From: Luzula sylvatica
Lineage: Eukaryota > Streptophyta > Magnoliopsida > Poales > Juncaceae
Direction: 5' to 3'
DNA: 64,000 nt
Assembly (NCBI GenBank): GCA_946800325.1
Contig: OX326957.1
Location: 22,631,007 to 22,695,006 of the forward strand
A model generated the notes under the pieces. It was not told the DNA's origin. It saw nothing but the letters and a program-made list of their open reading frames with translations, and ran no database searches. Below are positions 46,814-57,870 of this stretch, piece by piece (position 1 is the stretch's first letter; each line of letters begins with the position of its first letter). Position numbers and translations under genes: made by a program.

Positions 46814-47242
46814 TTATTTTGCATACATTATGAAGCACATACTGGGATTTGCACTTCGAAGACGAAGGACCAGACAACCGCAGAACAAATCTGGTAAGAA
46901 CCAAAAAATTCCCTGAAAATTAAAAAAATTGCAAAGAGGTCCCTGCTTTGTCCCTCAATTACAAATAAAACCCTATATTATGAAGTAAATTTAAAAGTAA
47001 AAAAAATATTGTAAAAAGGCGTACCAGATGGCTTAATGTAGAACGTCCGTGACCAAAAAGCATCACTTGATCCCTCGAAATACATGTAATCTACACAACC
47101 ACCAAAGAAATTCTGGAATATACGGAAATTTCAAAATATGTAGGGATGAAAATAAAAAAAATACCTCAGCAAGTGACACTTGATGGAGGCTGTTGAATAG
47201 GTCCTTCCCTCCGAGCTCGTAAATGATTTTGTTGCCACCCAT
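46814..47242 (-). CDS. Possible three-exon small gene or captured exons, 80 residues
   Basis: Unrecognised. On the minus strand an ATG at 47240-47242 (stop upstream in frame) opens exon 1 (47165-47242). Exon 2 is 47025-47112 and exon 3 46814-46890, ending in TAA. Both introns (52 and 134 bp) have GT...AG borders with pyrimidine-rich acceptors ending CCAG, and the frame stays open across both junctions. Exon 1 includes MGGNKIIYELGGKDLF, exon 2 NFFGGCVDYMYFEGSSDAFW, and exon 3 LFCGCLVLRLRSANPS. The 52-base intron is short for a plant. It lies next to a Helitron-like hairpin in the same orientation, so captured gene pieces are possible. Confidence 0.3.
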
Positions 47243-48815
47243 GGGTTTAGATTCTTACCAGGTTCCCCTTTGACTAGAAAGGCACCAGCATGTTTAACGA
47301 AATATTATAATTAAAATAGAGTAAATTTTTTTAAAAATTAAATCTGATATCACCGGTACAAAAAATTACTTCAGCATGCTGAATGGATGGTACACCGGCA
47401 CTATAGGTTGTAAGAGAATGACTTTGTCGTAACAAAATTTAGATTTCTTGTGTCTGATATAAAAGTAAATAAAATTTTGCTTCGACGGCCATAAATGATA
47501 TTTCAATTTTTGAAGGGGTATTTTGGTAAATTATGTATTAATATATAACTCACCAGCTAAAAGATCCGCGACTCTGCTCATGACGATTCCTCCGAATCAG
47601 ACTTGGAGTGCTCCGAGTTTTCTTTACGACCGATTGCTTCGTTTTGAGCAATTTTGTAAATTGCTTGCCTCTCCATAAAATATTCTTCCAAGCAAAAAAC
47701 ATTAATTAGTTATCTGATTTGTAAGTTCATTTTTTCTACTGCAAAACATTATTCCAAACAAATAACATTAATTAATTAAATAATTGCTTAATTAATTCCC
47801 TGATTTGCTCACTCTCGTCAGCATCGATAACTTTAAGAGAAAACAGTCATAACAAATTCACTTTCGTGCTAGTCGCCAATTTCGTGTCCCAACTCGTAAT
47901 TTGGTTATTCAATTTACTCACACCTGTACCAAACAGAAATCAGAAATTCTCATTTTGGCCCCTGCCAAATATTTTTCTAAATAAATGATATTAAAGCTTT
48001 AGCTCCCCAAGATAAATTAAAATAGTCAAATTGAAAGAATCTAAATTAAGCTTAATTAAAGAAATCTAATCTAATTTCAATATATACCTGATTGAACCTT
48101 AAATTGAGCCATCGTTTTTCAAAGGCCGAAATAAATCTAATTTCAATCTGAAATTGAAAAAAATATATAATCAGCACAATTAATACATAATTGAAGAACA
48201 AAAATGTAGTATTAACATAAATCTTCAAAAATCTGAACTATTAACCCTAAATCGAATCACTTTTGCTTAAAATGGAAAGCAACAAATTGAGAAAGAACTC
48301 ATGAGCGGAGAGAGCAAAATTTCGAAGAGAAAAGAGAAGAAGCAAAACTATCTGGTGCGGTTTTGACTTTAAGAGAAAGGAAAAATATATGATACATCTT
48401 CTTTTCGTGACTAAATATGAAATACATGAAGAAAATCGATTTGTTGAAGTGCCAAAGAGGAAAAATCGCCTCCCTTTTGTTTCGTCATTACCAAAGAGCA
48501 AATAGAAGAAGAAGATGGAGAATACCTCCAATCGTTACTAAAACAACCTCAAATTAGGATAAAATGAGATCAAGATACAAACTTTGAATAAATTCGAATT
48601 TGATTCATTAAAGTATAAAGAGACAAAGTCTCGATTCTTACACGAAGAAACAATTACATCAATAATATGTTCTAATTCTCTCTCTTCTCCCTATTTATTT
48701 AAAGTAACTGAAAATGTATCATTTATGGGCTATTTCTTTGGCCCAAAGATCCCATTGAGCCCATTGAGCCCATTGAGCCATGATATTACCGCTTATATTT
48801 CCATTTTCTAAAGGA
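47243..48815. other. Spacer with possible further exons
   Basis: A minus-strand stretch at 47577-47690 encodes FMERQAIYKIAQNEAIGRKE and an acidic Ser-rich end before a stop. It may be another captured exon. The rest (47700-48815) is AT-rich with unsupported ORFs. Confidence 0.3.
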
Positions 48816-48817
48816 GT

Positions 48818-49545
48818 AGGGATGTCAAATGGGTTGGGTTATATCCGTGTCCAACAGGTACCCGATCCGGACGGGTCGGATAATACCCGATTAAGCTTAT
48901 CCGCGGATCGGGTATTATCCGATTAAAAAATACCCGGTTCGGGTACGGATAGGATATGGATGAGGTCGTACCCGATCCATGAGTATACCCGACCCGAACC
49001 CGATTCTTAATAACCCTCGTTATATTCATATTTTCATATTTTTTTATTTTTTTTGTTGATTTTTATTGGTTTTAATCTATGTTTTCTACTGATTATTTAT
49101 TATACAACCTATTTTTTATTTGTTTCGTAAATAAATTAAAATAAATAATTTCCTAAATTTATGTTTATTTATTTTTGTTTTTACTGCTAATTTACATTTC
49201 TACCGATTTTTGTTTCATTATACAATTTCTGTTATTTCACGGTCCATAATTTATGTTTATAAATATTTTGTTGTTTATTTTGTGATTTTGTGATATTATT
49301 ATGTTATACGAATATATGATGTTATTTTAATTTGAAAAAATATATTTTTCGTAAGTATATTTTAATGTTTTTGTATATGTTTAGGTGTGGGTAAAATTTT
49401 CGGTGGATAATCCCGAAAACTCGCGGATACTAAACGGGGCGGGTAAAATTACCCGTTTAGTTGACGGATCGGGTACGAGTATTATCCGATTAAGATGGGT
49501 AAGGATATGAATGAGTCTATATCCCACCCGAACCCGATCCATTGA
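48818..49545. mobile_element. GGGTACCCGA-rich MITE-like element
   Basis: Left end AGGGATGTCAA; inverted right end AGGCACGTCAA (nine of eleven match). Both flanks are packed with GGGTCGGGT / ACCCGATCC motifs (48830-49010 and 49385-49545) around an AT-rich core. Similar termini are common in plant TIR MITEs. No target duplication found. Confidence 0.5.
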
Positions 49546-49892
49546 CGTGCCTTTAAAAAAGTTTATATTTCCAATTAATTTAACAACAGGGAGATGATTT
49601 TTTGCGTGCATAAGAAGACCTGATTTTGTGCGCCCACTGAGCCATGATTATTTGATCAATAGTATATAATATTAAAATTTTAGTATACTGACTATGTTGA
49701 AATTGAAACTGAAATTGAAATTTACGAAGACCGGCGTTTTCAAGATTATTTTTCCGTATTATTCTTTGATTTGGTTATATTTTGGCTCTTCCAACAAATT
49801 TACTGAAGATTCATCACTGGACATAACTAAATATAATATATAATTAATACACTAAATCTCTAATTATCAATACTTGTACAAAAATCATGCAC

Positions 49893-50180
49893 CTAAAGAT
49901 CCGTTAGCAGTTTGGAGCTAGAGAGTCCTGCATCCAGAAGAGATGACCCCCATTTCACAATATCGATGCCTCGCCATCGATCTGATTCCCCGTGCTTCTT
50001 ACTATGATCTGCATTATGCGCACGCCATAATAACATCGTGAATTCAGACAGCGAGACACAATCTATCGGATAACAGGTGTCATCTCTCCTGTACACAGGA
50101 CTCTCCTTCCATTCTTTTTCTTTCTCTCTCCAGGGTTTGAGGACTAAGAAATTAAGTCTAGGGTATTTATAGGCCAAGAA
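49893..50180 (-). other. Possible LTR or gene leader with TATA motif
   Basis: Minus strand: CCTATAAATACC near 50165-50176 followed by a purine-rich leader and a 94-codon ORF (49893-50177) with no recognised motif. It may be the R/U5 part of an LTR. Not assigned to a family. Confidence 0.3.
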
Positions 50181-50975
50181 AATGGTTTAATACGGGTCCT
50201 TGGTCTCTCAAGTCTCAACATGCTCACAAATATGTCTCATTCACACACTGTTGACAGTGATCGAATCAAGAAGAATCAAAAGTTTGAAAAAACAAATCAA
50301 ACCTCGTGCGTTCATGAGAGTTTTCGAAAGTATTTATCGTGTTATTTTCTGTGTTGGACTGTTGCAATTTGTTATATATCATGTTTTACATGAACATTGT
50401 TGATACTTTATGATTTCTACACACTTTTCTACTGGCTTGCTGCCATAATGAAAGTTGAAATTGGCCATTTCATGTTCTTCGATCCTTAGCTGTTACCAGG
50501 TTACTATTTTATTTTGTACTGATTGCTTAACTCTCATGGATTCGGTCTTTGAAGAACCATGAATATAGGAGACATGTTATTACACGAACCATATAATAAT
50601 AACAATTACTAAGAGTATAGTAAATTATTAATAAATTAATAATTAAATGGTGCTTATTGATAAGGTAACATTGGCTGCACAAAAGATTGTATAGTATACA
50701 TGCTCATTCAAATTCAAATTCAAATTCAGTGACATTTATAATTTTCAATTGTAGTCAGGTCAACTCCAAACACACTCACCTTATTCTACTGGTGGGTCAA
50801 CCGGTCAAGTCTCCATTCTTTTTTCTACTAGTTTGAAATTTCAAAAGATTGTTGAATCTTTAGCTGTTTCCAGCCATGATACAGTTTTAAATTGGTTCAA
50901 TTTTTTTTGAAAAATGTTTTGCCTGCGCCTGTTCGGCATGCAGAATAATATTTTGTCTTTTCAAAAGCTCATGGT
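50181..50975. other. Spacer
   Basis: AT-rich, short ORFs only, nothing recognised. Confidence 0.4.
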
Positions 50976-51094
50976 ATCTCAGTCTTTCTTAAATTGTTTT
51001 TTTAGGGCTTGGAGAGGGTTCGAAGGCCTCCATCCAAAATAAAATTCTATATGGGCCTTTGTACATCTGGCCCATTGGTCTGCCGATACTCTTA

Positions 51095-52741
51095 GGGCCT
51101 GTTTGGAGTGATGGAATTTGGTTGGAATTAGAATTTTAAGGTCCAGCAAAAATAAATTATTTGTTTGGAAGACATGAAAAACTAGATTAATATTTGCCGG
51201 GATTTTATTTCTCCCTTTGATGCCCACAAAACGTAACTCGCCGAAAAGCTGGAGCGCCAAATTGCCGGAAAAATTAGGCGCCAAAAATAGTGCTAATCTC
51301 CCACGCCACTATTCCCTCACACCAAAAGAAAGATAGTCTCTCTCCTCTCTCTTGCATCTGGGTGTTATCATCTTGCCGATTTGGACTATTTTAACTTGGA
51401 TTTATTATCTTGTCGATTTGGATATTATTTTGCCGATTTGGACTAAGTACTCTGACCCTTTCTCTTTTGAGCTTAGAAAAGGTAATATCTCTCTTTTTCT
51501 TTGTGGTGATACGTTCTCTTTTAGTTTGTGACAGGATATTTATCTTTGATTTCTCATATTGGTCATTTTGTGTTTGTGAAAATGTTAGAACAACATCTCT
51601 ATGAACTAAGTATTGATGGAATCTATGCAATTTATGAGACTTTTTCTAGTTGTGATTGTTGGTCTTCATTTATGTAAATCTGCAATTTTTTTTATCTTAA
51701 TTTTTGCAATTCACCACCGTTAACTAATAAAAGGTGCTTTAATTCTCCTCTGATGGATTATAAATTTTTATTCAATTGATTATTTTCAACTGGCGCTTAA
51801 ATTTCTTCTGTTATAAGTTTTCTTCAATTGGTTGGTGCTTCAATTTGTTTCAATGAACTATTTAACAAGAGAAATAATGTGGCCATAGTTCAAATATTTT
51901 GTGGATTTTTTCAATTTTCGCGAGACCACTATTTTTCCAAATAATGGGTTTCAATTTGTTGTGCCTACTTGTACCAATCTTCTAATCAAGCTTTTCTCTT
52001 GCTCTACAGGTGTTCGGCAAAATGTCAATCCACAATTTTTTTTTTTTTTTGCATAAAATCAATCCACAATTATAAGGCTTTTCTCTTGGATGGTTATTTC
52101 GTTGAATCCGATCTCAAAAACAATACATTGGTTGGTAATTATTCTTATAATTACGAGTCATTGTAATGAAGCTCCAAGGATTTGATTTTGGGGCAAGGGG
52201 GCAGGAAGGAAGAAGCAATTTCAGAGGGAAAATTCAGCAGCTCAGTGTGTGAAAAATTGGGTTGAGGGAGCCAATAGGATTACTTAGTTTTCATTATCGT
52301 AACAACTACCTAATGTAAGTATCATTTTAGTTAATATATATATCCTAGGTAATATTGTATTGTTTGGTGGTAGTATTTATTTTGGTAATGATACATATTT
52401 TGGATAATAAATTGTATGGTTTTGTTTTTAATTATGTATTTTCTTGTGCCAATGTTGTTATATTGGTTAATATTGCATTTTAGTAATTTTACTAATTTTG
52501 TGATTGTGTTTTGTAAATTAATGTTAGCCGATAAAATAGTTATTATAATATTTACAACTAAAATAAATACTTTCAATAAAAATTCCAATTTTTTTCCAAC
52601 AACCAAACAAAGAATTATACTTTCAAGCATCTTATAATTTGGACATCCAAACAAACTATGGAATTACTAATTCCAGAACTTTTTTCTCCTCCACCTTATA
52701 ATCCGATTCCATTCTACTAATTCCACTTGCCAAACAGCCCC
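51095..52741. mobile_element. Harbinger/Tourist-like non-autonomous element, TSD TTA
   Basis: 1647 bp. The left end begins GGGCCTGTTTGGAGTG and the inverted right end GGGGCTGTTTGGCAAGTG; both continue with GGAATT-type repeats to about 50 bp. TTA lies immediately outside each end (51092-51094 and 52742-52744), the usual target of PIF/Harbinger. No transposase ORF is seen inside. Confidence 0.8.
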
Positions 52742-53198
52742 TTAGTTAATCTTGAAACTTTATTTTTCATCTAGAATTTTTTTTTGCCTGGTTGCTCATT
52801 TCCTTACCTCGTGAGCATCTTCTTCGTTCTCTCTCTTTTTTCGGTTGCATTTGTTGCTTACTCGTCATCCATGGTTTCTCTATTGTGTTTGTTAATATTT
52901 TTTCCTTGCTCGCCTATCGTTTTCGCGTGATTTTTGTGTTTTTTTTTACTTGTTGAGCCCATCTTTCTAGCTTGATTTCGGCTTTTACTTCTTTTTCGAA
53001 TTTTTGGGGTGTTATGTTCTCTGAGAAAAATCTTCTACATCTCTCGCGCCACGTGACAAAGAGAAAGACTGCAAATGCTTGTTTTTTACGGGTTTTCTCT
53101 CCCAATGGTATAGGTCTTGGAACCAATCGTCGTCGAAGAGTGTGTGAGATCTGTGTCAGTTTTCTTTGGTACAAATCTGAGCCCAGTGACATTCGAAG

Positions 53199-53678
53199 CA
53201 GAGCCGTCCCGGGGTTTTGAAATACCCGAAGCCAAATAAAAAATTGGACCCGCAAATTCATTAACATGCTAAAAAATATCAGAAATTGACAGAATGCTGC
53301 ACGAAATCGTCGAATTCACAGAAATTATAGCAATTTATTGTTTACAGCATGATAACAATTCACAGAATGACAGAAACTCAAAACCCTAGATCGGAGAAAC
53401 TCACAGAAATTGGAAGAAAGCTGCACCAAATGTCCAAATCGTCTCCAAATCGTAGCCAAACCCAACGATTCAAGCTTGCTCAGTTGCTCGAAGCCTCGAA
53501 TCGTCGCCAGAGAGAGAAAGAATCGTCGCCACTACCAGAAAACCTCAAAACCCTAGATCGAATTCGCTTGAATCGTCGCCAGCGAAAGAGAATCGTCGCC
53601 AGAGAGAGGGATAATCGTCGCCAGAAAACCTCAAAACCCTAACCCTAGATCGAAATCGCCTTCAGCCATGAATCGTCG

Positions 53679-53727
<49 letters not shown>

Positions 53728-53913
53728 AGGGGCTCGGGTCGGGTCTGATATTTATTTAGCGGGTCTGGATGCGGATATAGATGAGCGGGTTTGGGTTTTG
53801 GTTTGGATCCGAATGTTATGTATATAACTTATGTACTAAAAAAAAAATTTGGACCCCCCAAAAATTTAGATCCGAACTCATGCTTCTTGGGCTTTACGCA
53901 TGGGCCGAGCCTG
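53199..53913. mobile_element. hAT-like non-autonomous element
   Basis: 715 bp. Left end CAGAGCCGTCCC, inverted right end CAGGCTCGGCCC. Flanking octamers ATTCGAAG (53191-53198) and ATTTGAAG (53914-53921) differ at one base, as for a hAT 8-bp duplication. The interior has repeated AATCGTCGCCAG units and a GA microsatellite (53680-53724). No transposase. Confidence 0.78.
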
Positions 53914-54599
53914 ATTTGAAGTGAGATGTTAAGGTCTCAATATGCTTTGTGGTTTATGGTTTGCGAGTTCACTCTTTGTTTGAGGATTTTATACGTGCTT
54001 TTTGTCGTGAATTTGTGTTTTTCTCCCCTCCTCCATCTTCTTTGTTATCTTTTATTTTCGCTTCTCTAATTTTGTGTTTTACTCTGTCTAATTCATGTTT
54101 TGTTGCCTCTAATAGCTTTGGGGATCTCTGATAAGTATATTGATAGATTATTTTTGTTTGGGCTGGTGTGATGTTTTGTTTTTCTGCGTGGCTGTAAAGA
54201 TGTGGGTAGAGTTGGAATAATCTCCCCTCTCCCCAGTTTGCATGCCATAAATTGATGGATGTGGCATTACCCGATTAGAATGTTGAGCTAATGTAAAATA
54301 ATTCGAGTGATTTTTCGACATTAGAATGTTGAGCTAATGTTGTATTGAATGTTTTGAGATCTAGGATGACCATGCCCCATTTACTCTTGGGTTGGCACAC
54401 TGTGCTCCACGAGTTTCCTTGTTGCCTTTTCATAGAGGGTCCGTTTGATTTGCAAGAATAAGAAATACTATATGGGAAACAAAATTGGAGTGTATGATAA
54501 GTATCAATTTTTTTTGTTTGATTTGCAAGAATGAGATAGAATCTCATATCTCATGTAATCTCTTTCCTCTCTATTTTTCTTCAATGTGTGTTCCTCAAA

Positions 54600-55091
54600 A
54601 ACCAAGAAAAAAACGCAAGACACACACATGTTAATATGCATATATATTTATTAATTATTATATATATACTTATTTCGTATATTAAATAAATATATGATCA
54701 ATACTAATATTTATAGATATACATATATTATAGTTATTATTTATATATTATGATACAAATTAAATATTTATTTAATATAATAAATAAATATTATTTATTA
54801 TTTATATATTATTATACAAATTAAATATATATTTAATATATCAAATAAATAAATAATATTTATTATTTATTAATTATATATTATGATAAAAATTAAATAT
54901 TTATTTAATATATTAAACAAAAAATAATATTTATTAATTATTAATTGTATATTACGTTACAAATTAAATATTTATTTAATATATTAAATAAATATATTAA
55001 AATAATTATTTATTAATTATATATTATGTTACAAATTAAATATTTATTTAATATATTATATAAATAAATAATAATAATAATAATTTATTAG

Positions 55092-55165
<74 letters not shown>
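54600..55165. repeat. AT-rich array with TA microsatellite
   Basis: A unit of about 60-70 bp (TTAAATATTTATTTAATATATT with variation) recurs at 54765-55065, followed by a pure TA run (about 55095-55165). Confidence 0.8.
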
Positions 55166-55167
<2 letters not shown>

Positions 55168-55423
55168 AAAAAGAATCCACGCGTGCAAAATATACTGATC
55201 AAACCCTCTTGCTTGTAGTGTTTTGATTATGAATAACCAAGAGATGGTGTCAAAGGCCTTTATAATGTCGGATTAGAATAAAATAATTGGATTTTTGTGT
55301 TTGTGTGCATGGTTTAGTGTTTCTCTTGCGTAAACATAGCGTTCTGCTAGCTCTCGTTGTGGAAAAAAAAATCAAGCTAGTTGGGAAGGATTATTTGATT
55401 ATTTGATGAAAAAAATAATACGA

Positions 55424-55560
55424 ATCCGGTTGAGCGTGAATCGGATTCGGGCGTGATCGAAGCGGATCCGTTCGAGCGTGATCGAAGCGGATCCGTTCGA
55501 GCGTGAATCGGATTCGGGCGTGATCGAAGTGGATTCGGTTGAGTGTGAATTGGATTCAAG
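55424..55560. repeat. Short tandem repeat of GGATCCGTTCGAGCGTGA type
   Basis: The phrases GAATCGGATTCGGGCGTG and ATCGAAGCGGATCCGTTCG alternate about six times with small changes. Open frames result on both strands but are products of the repeat. Confidence 0.7.
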
Positions 55561-55814
55561 TACGCGCAAATCGGATTCGAATAAGATTGAATCGGAGGAA
55601 ATAGTCGCAAAAGGCGAAATGACTATTCTTTCAAAAATGCTCGAGTCGGGTACGATGCGATTAATTGGTAAAACGTATGCGATCCGTATTTGCATTTAAA
55701 GAGGGATAATTATCGAAAAAGCATGAATGAATATTTGAGAGTTTTGTGCGCAATTCAAGAAGGGCGGTTATCTTCATTCGAAACATGACTCATTGGAGGG
55801 CTCGACGATGAAGT

Positions 55815-55985
55815 GAAAAGGCCGCCTCCGAAACCGAATCTAAGGTACAATGCAAAATATTGAAGAGAGGTGATTCGTGTTAAGAGTAAAAATGCCTCCC
55901 CCAAAATCGATAATAAGGTACGATGCGAAATCGTCAAAAGGGGTGATTCTTGTGAGAGTGAAAAATGCCGCCCCCAAAAACTGAA
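55815..55985. repeat. Tandem unit of about 75-85 bp
   Basis: Two and a half copies sharing AAGGTACRATGCRAAAT, GGTGATTCKTGT and AAAATGCC. Function unknown. Confidence 0.6.
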
Positions 55986-56063
55986 TTCTATTGTTACTTG
56001 TCTTAATTCGATTGTGAATTGTGCAAGGAAGTCCTTGCAACTTTCGCAATTTACGAGATAGAA

Positions 56064-56891
56064 TCATGTTCGTGACAGAACCAAGGCTAAAGCTTTCTCA
56101 GATAAAGATTCAAGAAGCCAGCCAAGAATCAACTTATCTTGCTGTTGAAAATCAAGATCTTCTTGATTAATAGAAGTAACCGACAGATCATACTGCTTAG
56201 AAAATTCAAGAAATTTGGAGAGGTCATAGCCACGAATGATAGGGAAAACCTGAGATTTCCATAAGAGATAGTTGGAAGAATCGAGTTTAATAGGAATTGG
56301 TTGATTAAATGTGATGATTTTGGGAGGTAGATACGAGGAGGGAGAAGTGTTAATGATGGATGAGATGGTAGGGGATGATGCTGCCATGAGTTGGTATGTG
56401 ATAAGAGAAATGGGAAAGAAGAGGAATTTAAACGAGCTAAATTAGGATAGCGGGTTAACGGGTTTAAGTGATTTGAAGAAAAAGGAAAGACTAAAGTGAA
56501 TAGTAGTAGTTTTACTTGAGATGTCCAGTAGAAAAATGAGAGAGAGAATTAAGTATCAGCATTGAGAAAGAAGAGTAGTTTAGTATATGTAGAGATGAAT
56601 AATGGTTAGAATGATACCAGTGTTGTTACTGTAATGACTGAAGAGAGAGAGATCAGTGCCGTCGTCGTAGATCAGAGATTGAAGGCAACCGCAGGGAAGA
56701 GGAGAGGAAGTTCATTTGATACCATGTAAAATGAAGTAATTATAACAATATTGAAACAAGATTAATGGTTTTAATTGAATGATTTTTTGCTTAATTAGAT
56801 TTCTGATTTACAGTTCCTAAATAGAGATTAACACAAACTTAACTATTTTATCAGCTAATTACATTTTGACACGCGTACAGCACAACAGTAG
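56064..56891 (-). mobile_element. Start of a short-LTR copia element (LTR, primer site, gag)
   Basis: A possible LTR at 56726-56891 on the minus strand (TGTTGTGCTG to ATTTTACA, 166 bp) is followed by TGGTATCAAATG, a variant of the Met primer site. A gag ORF starts at 56387 and is open to 56064: IKLDSSNYLLWKSQV at about residues 31-46 and LGWLLESLSEKAL near 90, as in copia gag N-termini. The element is cut at about 56060 and later domains are absent. Confidence 0.65.
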
Positions 56892-57018
56892 CTAACTAAC
56901 TTATCCACTACTGACTATTGATTAACTGACACCGGTAGTTTATTCATTGGAAGACTTTTACCCATGATCTCCATGAAAGATTGTGACCAATAGGAATAGA
57001 GAAGTTTTCAGCCTTTGA

Positions 57019-57245
57019 TTACATAATACCAAAGAAATCATAACCGTTCATGTAATTAAGCAAGCCCATCACATAAAAGCCCATTTCACGATCTGTCGAC
57101 CGTTCTGGAAAGTCTCCTTGCTGCTTTGTAGATGCGACTCGAGAAATTTCGAGAGATAGCTTGCTCCTCTTCTCTTCCCGCTCAACATATCCTCCTCTCT
57201 CTATCACTTCCCTTCGCCGCGAAGAGTACGATTCGATCGAGATCG

Positions 57246-57293
<48 letters not shown>

Positions 57294-57300
57294 TAGAGTA
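57019..57300. other. Spacer with GA microsatellite
   Basis: A GA run at 57246-57291. A 62-codon minus-strand ORF (57019-57207) has no recognised motif and is not called as a gene. Confidence 0.5.
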
Positions 57301-57870
57301 ATTCTACACAACATGCTCTCGCAATATAATCAATAGCAGGACGATGAGCTGTAACGTGCGGATTGATTGAATTAAGTTAAACTAATTTTATAGTGTACAT
57401 ATAATATCCAACGTATGATCAATATCCTGCTGTGAGCATATTTTGTTTAGAATTATTCCCGGAGAGGATGGTTGGAGGGTGCTGAATAATGAGTAGAAAA
57501 ATTACATGTTTACCCTTTTATGAGTGTATAGTAATGAAATTATAGATTAAAAGATTTAATCAGGATTGACGAATTGATAAATCTTCTAATTCCAATCGTC
57601 TAATCGCAAAAGAGTGTACGGTAAGGCAAAATAGGTCTAGAACATTCTTATTTTCAGACACAATTAAACATATAAGAAAGTTCAATAAAAATTACAAAAG
57701 ATATAGACAGTAACACAAGCAATAAGTTGAAGCACAAACACAACTGCAATTTATTGGTCCCAAATTATAAAAAAGGAGCAAGTACACACCCAAGCAAAAA
57801 AAAAAAAAAAAAAAAGTTAAAAACAGAAGCACAAATTAATAATGAGAATCACTAAGGACATGAAGCCACA

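Larger units (their letters stand above)
52745..55380 (-). mobile_element. Old minus-strand LINE, heavily interrupted
   Basis: Pieces in LINE order on the minus strand: RT motif A area at about 55190-55375 (RYVYARETLN and IKAFDTISW), a later RT segment at 54290-54420 (WSTVCQPKSK and LDLKTFNTTL), and the C-terminal end at 52914-53267 (KKQAFAVFLFVTWRERCRRF and a charged tail). A hAT-like element splits it (53199-53913) and an AT-rich array (54600-55165) separates the RT pieces. All frames are broken. Confidence 0.7.

Noticed and set aside
48247..48531. 94-codon minus-strand hydrophobic ORF as a secreted peptide
   Set aside because: Phe/Leu-rich from AT composition; no convincing signal peptide with a mature Cys pattern and no promoter.
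52331..52654. 107-codon minus-strand ORF inside the Harbinger-like element
   Set aside because: Low-complexity AT sequence with no transposase motif.
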